Below, in pieces: positions 58,564 through 64,000 of a stretch of 64,000 nucleotides of DNA. Position 1 is the stretch's first letter, and each line of letters opens with the position of its first letter. The stretch covers positions 2,356,001 to 2,420,000 of the forward strand of contig KE546965.1 in NCBI GenBank assembly GCA_000442125.1. Direction: 5' to 3'. The position numbers and the translations under genes are program-made. The notes beneath the pieces are model-generated. The model saw only the letters and a program-made list of their open reading frames with translations. It did no database searches and was not told the DNA's origin. The DNA comes from Opeltia flavorubescens. Taxonomy: Eukaryota > Ascomycota > Lecanoromycetes > Teloschistales > Teloschistaceae.

Positions 58564-60147
58564 ATGCTCTTTCCGATTTTACTCGTCTTCTTCCTTCCAT
58601 TCTGCACTTATGCAGCAGATACGGTCTTGGGTGTATATATATTTTCCCGTCATGGCGACCGAACTGCAAAGTCAACTCCTCCAGCCATTCTTACAGACCT
58701 TGGCTACAGTCAGATCTTTACTTCAGGGACCTATTTCCGCAATCGCTACATTGCTTCTAATGCATCCTCTAGGATTGTCGGACTAAACAGTGACATTGTC
58801 AAGCATTCGCAAATCACAGCTTCTGCCCCTCTGGACACAGTGTTGATGAACTCCGCCCAGGGTTTCCTACAAGGCCTCTATCCTCCTGTGGGCTCGACAC
58901 TAGGAAGCGAGACATTGAGAAACGGAAGTGTCGTAGAGGCACCTCTGAACGGATATCAATTGATCCCTATTCAGACCGTGACAAGCGGAACCGGCAGTGA
59001 AGACAGCGCCTGGCTGCAAGGCTCCAGCAACTGCGCCCAAGCGACTGTGAGCTCCAATGAATACTTCTCAACGGCCGCGTACAACGATCTCTTAGCTAGC
59101 ACGGGCGGACTTTATAAGAATTTAACTCCCCTGCTCAACAGCACTTTCGATCCAGAAGAAGTCAGCTATAAGAATGCTTACACAAGTGCGTTACTGGTCT
59201 CTTTGCTACTCTAAAGCTTCTCTTTGTTACTCTAAAGCTTCTCTTTGTTACTCTAAAGCTTCTCTTTGTTACTCTAAAGCTTCTCTTTGTACATAATATT
59301 GTCTGACAGCTTGGCTATAGTCTACGATCTTCTCAACGTGGCCTCCATCCACAACAGATCCCTCACATCCTCCCTCCTCACCCCTTCCACCTTCACAAAT
59401 CTCCGAACTCTAGCTGACACCCACGAATTCAACCTCGCCTACAACTCTTCTGAGTCCATCCGCGCGATCGCCGGTTCCACACTTGCAGCTCAGATCCTCC
59501 AATCTCTCAACAGTACCATTGCCTCGCAAGGGAAAACGAACAAAATGACCATCGAATTCGGGGCTTACGCTTCCTTTCTCTCATTCTTCGGTCTGGCAAA
59601 CCTGACCACTGTACCGGGAACCCAAGATAGCTTTTATGGCATCCCGGATTATGCATCCACGATGGTTTTTGAGCTTTTTACCACGAATGTTGACGCTGGT
59701 GAGGGGGGAACATCATCTCCATTTCCGGCGGAGGAGGATTTGCAGGTGAGGTTCCTATTTCATAATGGCACGACTAGTGAGGATAGTGTCCCGAGAGCGT
59801 ACCCGCTCTTTGGGCAAATGAAGACGGAGTTAAGTTGGAGGGACTTTACGGACGGCATGGAGAGATTTTCGGTTGGAGGGCAGGAGGAGTGGTGTAGTGC
59901 TTGCGGAAATAGTACCGGTGTATGCGCGAAAAAGGGTGAGACTGCTGCTATTGGAACTACTGGAGGGGAGAAGGAGGGAGGAAATGGGATTTCGAATGCT
60001 GTGGCTGGGGTGATTGGTGCAATGGTTACGTTAGCCGTGATCTTGGCGGTGGAGGTTGCGGTTTTGTTGGGTGCGGGTCTGAGGGTAGTGAAGAAGAGGA
60101 AGTCGGTGGGTGGTGTGAACGGCGAGACCACCGGAGAGAAGTTATAA
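58564..60147 (+). CDS. membrane-anchored histidine-phosphatase-family protein, catalytic HD pair apparently missing
   Basis: Exons 58564-59185 and 59321-60147 encode 482 residues. A signal peptide (MLFPILLVFFLPFCTYAAD) precedes LGVYIFSRHGDRTAKSTPPA, the RHG phosphohistidine motif of branch 2 histidine phosphatases. The family's YxIYDxL segment is rebuilt by splicing (NAYTIYDLLNVASIHN). Where phosphatases have SAHD, this protein has TIEFGAYASFLSFFGLANL, so the His-Asp proton-donor pair seems replaced by Ala-Tyr. Downstream GIPDYASTMVFELF matches the usual end of the fold. Many N-x-S/T sites and paired cysteines (CSACGNSTGVC) suggest an exported glycoprotein. GVIGAMVTLAVILAVEVAVL is a membrane segment near the C-terminus, followed by a basic tail (VVKKRKS). 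It may be a pseudophosphatase. The intron (135 bp) contains 21-bp tandem repeats. Confidence 0.85.
59196..59290 (+). repeat. 21-bp tandem repeat inside an intron
   Basis: The unit tctctttgttactctaaagct is present about 4.3 times, with the anchor actctaaagc at 59208, 59229, 59250 and 59271. The first copy has one change (gctact for gttact). The repeat fills most of the 135-bp intron of the phosphatase-like gene, whereas other introns of this window are mostly 47-80 bp. Each unit contains TAA, so an unspliced transcript would stop. Confidence 0.9.
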
Positions 60148-60758
60148 GGGATGATTTCCCGTTGAAGAGAGAAAATGATATATAAGATATATTCACATGA
60201 AAGCAAGGCCACATGGCCGAGATTTCGGGAAGCTGCAGGATAGCTAGCAATACTCCAACGGCTCGGTCTTATACTTTGGTGACCCCCTAAAGACCCTTTC
60301 ATGTACGTGTAACAGTGGTAGCATCAACGTCGAAAACTAGTGCTCAGATTGAATACCCTTTTTTCTTCTCTTGACAAATAACGTGAAATGCTTCATAGGT
60401 AACTGATCATCAATAGTTCGGGTGCAGTGTCATTTCCTTGCAAAGCCGAATCTCATATCCTTTGCCATATTGATTCGATCGGTCGACCTAGTGCCCAGAA
60501 TGGATAGGTAGGTAGGAGCTGCCATCGTTGGTGCAAGCAGATGGACGACGTCAAATATCAACGTGTCTATTTGTTAGTACGGGAAGGGACATTCCATAGC
60601 AGATCAATTCTGGGTTTAGTCGTTCTCCAAGAAGGTTGATTCAATATATGTTGTGAATTAGCTCATGTTCTGTGTCTCCCTAATCCTTCTTCGATTGAGA
60701 AGCTTCATGCTTCGGTTCCATCGCGCTGAATAGGCGGGAGAGAGAGATAAAGAGAGAT

Positions 60759-60819
<61 letters not shown>

Positions 60820-61730
60820 TGAGAGATGTGAACCGATCAAATGATGAGAAGACTTTTTCACTAACCGCCTTGGGTGTAGCATATCTTGTTTCTATCACCT
60901 TACCGCAGGCTCTCGATTTCATGCTTCGCTACCTCTTTGACTTACTGATTTTAGCGAGCAGCAAACAACACAGTAGGCTCTTTGGACCAGCAGAGTTATG
61001 AACATGCGTAATCCAGGTGGGAATCATTCTCGCTAATGCAGCGATAAAGTTTTGCTGTTTCAAGGATGATTGAACAAATCGGAGTGCTCAAGATGCTTTC
61101 CTCTGTCCATGAAAATTCTAGATTCTAGATTTTGCCTTCTGGATGGGACGCCCTCATTCCTAGTGTCTAGAGGTTTGTCTGCGAGCCCCAAGAGCCGCTT
61201 TTCATAGTCGATACTCATGGCCCATTAAAATTTCCTCAGCAGCGGTGCAAGAGAGTATGAAAAAAACCGTAGATAAACATGTCAACCTTGTGCGAGGTTG
61301 AAAGTGTTGATTGATATATGATGGATCGAATCAAGGGTGCCTCCAAGAATAAAGGCATCCACCACGCTGCTGCGGAGCTAACATATTTCGATGAGCTAAC
61401 ATATTTCGATGGTCTATCCAATCTGATAGCAATCTTTCATCCGCTCACTGTGTTTCGCCAAACGAATATTGATAACTTACACGCGTTCTCTGTGCACCAG
61501 TAAGTCACTGCGTCTACCATTCTGACCACTTCAATTTTTTGTCTCCCACTCATTGACGTTGCTACACTTCGTACAATACCACATGTATGCAGTCTTATTG
61601 GGCTTCCTTTGACTTTCGTGATCTCGCATAAATTCGTCGTTGAGATCACTCATTCTCCCAACACATCCAGGCAGGTAAGCCGCATCAAGTCTTGTACTAC
61701 CCCGTGTTCAAATCCTAACATCGTAAGACA
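60148..61730. other. 1.6-kb region with microsatellite, no gene supported
   Basis: No conserved gene was found. Open frames crossing 60658-60922 on the minus strand encode only Leu-Ser repeats derived from the GA microsatellite. An 18-bp perfect tandem duplication (gagctaacatatttcgat) lies at 61375-61392 and 61393-61410. The end of the region is the F-box gene promoter. Confidence 0.55.
60737..60816. repeat. (GA)n microsatellite
   Basis: A pure AG dinucleotide run of ~55 bp (60761-60815) is preceded by two gagagagataaa-type interrupted units. It is a simple-sequence repeat, probably length-polymorphic between strains. Confidence 0.95.
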
Positions 61731-63380
61731 ATGAATTTGCCGAACGAAGTAACTCTTATGGTTCTGGCACATCTCCCGAAGAGAGACCTCAAACAGGCTC
61801 GACTCGTCTGCAAGGATTTAGCGTCACTTGGTGCTTCGATCCTTGTTGGTACATTATACATCTCACCACGGGAGACCGACATGGTCGTTTTCGACGCGAT
61901 CACTCAGCATCCAACCATTCGTCATTCGGTCAAGCACCTTTTCTACGACACGGCCCAGTTCAAGAAGCAAACTACTCGCCAATACCTTCGGAGACTGCAG
62001 GAGCAATTCACTAGCCTTGACTTTAACAACATTCGAGAACAGAACATTGAAGTTCAACAAGTAATCAAACATATCGAAAAGTCGGCTCGTTGCTCTCTAA
62101 GCAACCTTTACAAAAGATCGAAGTCCATCATCAACCAATGTTGGCGCCATCCTGCTTTATCTGACGGATTCCAGCATTATGCTCTGCTTGCAGACCAACA
62201 CCACCATATCTTGAGCCAATCCTGGTTTTCAAGGGTGGTTCAGGGACTAGGAGCTATTGGGCGAATTCATGCTGTGACAATCGGAAACAGTTTTGATCCC
62301 AGAAACGGGCCCAAGATATGTATCGACCCTTCTCAAAAGGTAGATGAGAGCTACCAAGTAGAGGACGTCACTGGTGGCAATGACTACCCCGGATACGATG
62401 GGAACCGTGATAATCGAACTGGCCATACTTCCTTTGTTCTACTATCTCTCGCTGACATGATCATTGGTAGGCGATCCGTTGGGTCGCCTGTGGCTCGTCA
62501 GTGGCCCTTCACGAGCCTTCAACCAGCGTCAACGAGAATCTTTGACGGAGCAAGGGCTGTGAAGCCAGAAGAATCGATTGCTCATGGCAGATCAGAAGGC
62601 TCTCACGAATTCTTGCAGTTGATGCAGCTGCTGGCACTGACCAAGAAGCAGCCAGCATTCTTGAGTATAATGGCCAGTCGCCGTTTCGAAGCCGGGTTAC
62701 CGTCCTCGATTTTTGGAAGGGTCTGGCCTGGTCATATACGATCATTGGGAGATTATAAAGGACTCAGGGTTCTTAGACTAAAATTTGGATTTTGTCACTT
62801 CGATTACACCGGACCGCGCGATCTTCAATTTCATCTCTTGAAGCCAATCTTTCACAACATGTCGCTACTGGAGGAGCTCTCACTGCACTTACCCTTTTAC
62901 CCTTTTCTGAGAGAAGACGTCCACAATAATTTCCTACAAGTGTTTCCTCCAACTACGAAATGGCGCCTTGAAAAGCTGCACAGCTTAAGTCTCTATGGAC
63001 TGTCAACCTCGTACAGTGATCTAATAGGAACATTATTTCTGAGCCTTCCAAACTTGAAACATCTGCGACTAGGCGCTATCCGACTCATTGACGGTAATTG
63101 GGGGGACATCATTGAAGGATTGAGGGATGCCAAAAATCTGTTGAGTTGTGAATTTAGTTTTTGGCTAAAAGGCGAAATAGGGCCATTCCCGTCCTTCGGC
63201 AAGGAGGAGCTGGAGAGCCTTTCCGAATATGTTCTCCATCGAAGAGACTACCCCATCGCATCAAGCAGGTGTGTTCCTACTTCTTTTCTGGAAGGTTTAG
63301 AACGGTTGCAAATGACTGTTCGCGAACTTCGACTGTCACATGAGCAAGAGAGGCAGGGCAACGATGTTGACGTACTTTGA
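61731..63380 (+). CDS. F-box protein with leucine-rich C-terminal region
   Basis: This single-exon gene encodes 549 residues. Residues ~1-40 form an F-box: MNLPNEVTLMVLAHLPKRDL, then KQARLVCKDLASLGASILVG, with the LP, L..LP..DL and VCK positions expected for Skp1 binding. The middle part is charged and has no recognised motif. From about residue 340 the protein shows leucine-rich segments spaced like irregular LRRs (LRVLRLKFGFCHFDY, MSLLEELSLHLPF, LEKLHSLSLYGLS, LPNLKHLRLGAIRL). F-box/LRR proteins select substrates for SCF ubiquitin ligases. The substrate is unknown; such genes are numerous and fast-evolving in filamentous fungi. No introns are needed, and the ATG at 61731 is the first in the frame. 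Confidence 0.85.
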   Translation: MNLPNEVTLMVLAHLPKRDLKQARLVCKDLASLGASILVGTLYISPRETDMVVFDAITQHPTIRHSVKHLFYDTAQFKKQTTRQYLRRLQEQFTSLDFNNIREQNIEVQQVIKHIEKSARCSLSNLYKRSKSIINQCWRHPALSDGFQHYALLADQHHHILSQSWFSRVVQGLGAIGRIHAVTIGNSFDPRNGPKICIDPSQKVDESYQVEDVTGGNDYPGYDGNRDNRTGHTSFVLLSLADMIIGRRSVGSPVARQWPFTSLQPASTRIFDGARAVKPEESIAHGRSEGSHEFLQLMQLLALTKKQPAFLSIMASRRFEAGLPSSIFGRVWPGHIRSLGDYKGLRVLRLKFGFCHFDYTGPRDLQFHLLKPIFHNMSLLEELSLHLPFYPFLREDVHNNFLQVFPPTTKWRLEKLHSLSLYGLSTSYSDLIGTLFLSLPNLKHLRLGAIRLIDGNWGDIIEGLRDAKNLLSCEFSFWLKGEIGPFPSFGKEELESLSEYVLHRRDYPIASSRCVPTSFLEGLERLQMTVRELRLSHEQERQGNDVDVL

Positions 63381-64000
63381 ATGGACCATCGCGACTCTAT
63401 AGCTTTTGTGGGGGGGAGGGGAGGGGGCTGTAAGAAAGGCGAATACGTCGATATGAGGACTATCGTCATCACTTGGGCATACTACCGCTTCAATGAACGG
63501 GTAGGATCATGGTGGTTCAGTAATAGTAACATGGAATCGGGTTCATTTTCAAATGCTGGCATATTGCAGGCAGATGAATCGATATAGCGATTCCTTACCT
63601 AGTCAAGATCCAAGCAGACAAGGAAAATACACTGGGGAACAGGAAGTTTGGGTGCATTGAATGTTGTGTGTAAATTGCAATTGAGTTACAGCTTTGAGTA
63701 AGTGAATGAGCTCGTTAGCGGCAGTATCTTAAGACATCATCAACTTATCCACCGCCTTGTGTTACTTTGTTCTCTTAATCTTCTTGACCTTGCTCCACAG
63801 TGTAAATCCATTGCATGCAGAAAGACCTTGAACAAAGCTCTTACCTACTTTGATTGAAGGGCTCTGTATTTCGATATCCCTCTGTCATTTAGGCAAGTTT
63901 TTTGTCTGTTGGTTCAACCTTGTGTAATCCAGAAGGGCTCTGTGTTCCGATATCCCTCTTCCTTACAATAAGACTATCCTGCTACTCCTTTGCACTGGCG
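63381..64000. other. right-edge region with a spaced 28-bp direct repeat
   Basis: No gene was recognised. Two copies of gaagggctctgtRttYcgat plus atccctct occur at about 63856-63883 and 63932-63959, differing at two positions, 76 bp apart. They may belong to a longer element beyond the window. Confidence 0.5.

Noticed and set aside
59196-59290. CRISPR-like repeat array
   Set aside because: The 21-bp units are contiguous without spacers and lie in an intron of a fungal gene.
60658-60922. Minus-strand ORFs encoding long Leu-Ser repeats
   Set aside because: They are direct translations of the (GA)n microsatellite, with no start context, splice support or family.

Overview
The window is eukaryotic nuclear DNA from a filamentous ascomycete (Pezizomycotina). 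It carries about 27 intron-containing protein genes on both strands. Introns are mostly 47-80 bp with GT..AG ends and CTAAC-like branch sites. The gene set is typical of that group: a CHS7-like membrane protein, PMT2, O-acetylhomoserine sulfhydrylase, IWS1, ARS-binding protein 2, striatin and several Pezizomycotina-type WD40 proteins. I cannot fix the class or genus. Two ambiguous bases (24348, 26997) indicate a draft assembly. No tRNA, rRNA, intact transposon or CRISPR array was recognised. Exon boundaries below were worked out by hand from splice signals, reading phase and family conservation.

Layout: 1-5 kb holds a PfkB-type sugar kinase cut by the left edge (-), nucleoporin NUP57 (+), a tiny Tom5-like gene (-) and IWS1 (+). 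5-15 kb holds a choline-transporter-like membrane protein (-), a Rab GTPase (+), protein O-mannosyltransferase PMT2 (-) and an MFS sugar transporter (-). 15.2-17.4 kb is a gene-poor gap with a strong hairpin. 17.4-28.6 kb holds a CHS7-like membrane protein (+), a PMP47-type peroxisomal carrier (+), RPC82 (-), QCR2 (+) and MAK10/NAA35 (+). 29.4-34.6 kb holds a secreted class 3 lipase (+), ARS-binding protein 2 (+) and a 1.8-kb stretch of decayed direct repeats. 34.6-43 kb holds TFIIH subunit SSL1 (-), a PTS1-bearing long-chain acyl-CoA synthetase (-), O-acetylhomoserine sulfhydrylase (-) and a MARVEL-type membrane protein (+). 43.5-52.3 kb holds a very large WD40 protein with an AT-hook and two Zn2Cys6 clusters (-), a Ser/Thr-rich cell-surface protein (-) and a small secreted protein (-). 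53-64 kb holds a small WD40 protein (+), striatin (+), a membrane-anchored histidine-phosphatase-like protein (+) and an F-box protein (+).

The genes do not form a biosynthetic cluster or one pathway; most are conserved housekeeping genes in head-to-head or tail-to-tail pairs. Two encode peroxisomal functions (PMP47-type carrier, PTS1 acyl-CoA synthetase) that could cooperate in fatty-acid activation and import, but they are about 17 kb apart and share no visible promoter. The most unusual item is the 1808-residue AT-hook/tandem Zn2Cys6/WD40 protein at 43.5-49.1 kb. I suggest, as inference only, that it is a chromatin-targeting substrate receptor of the DIM-9/Raf1 kind. Other points of interest are a histidine-phosphatase homologue lacking the expected His-Asp pair, an intron built of 21-bp tandem repeats, and the decayed repeat region after ABP2.
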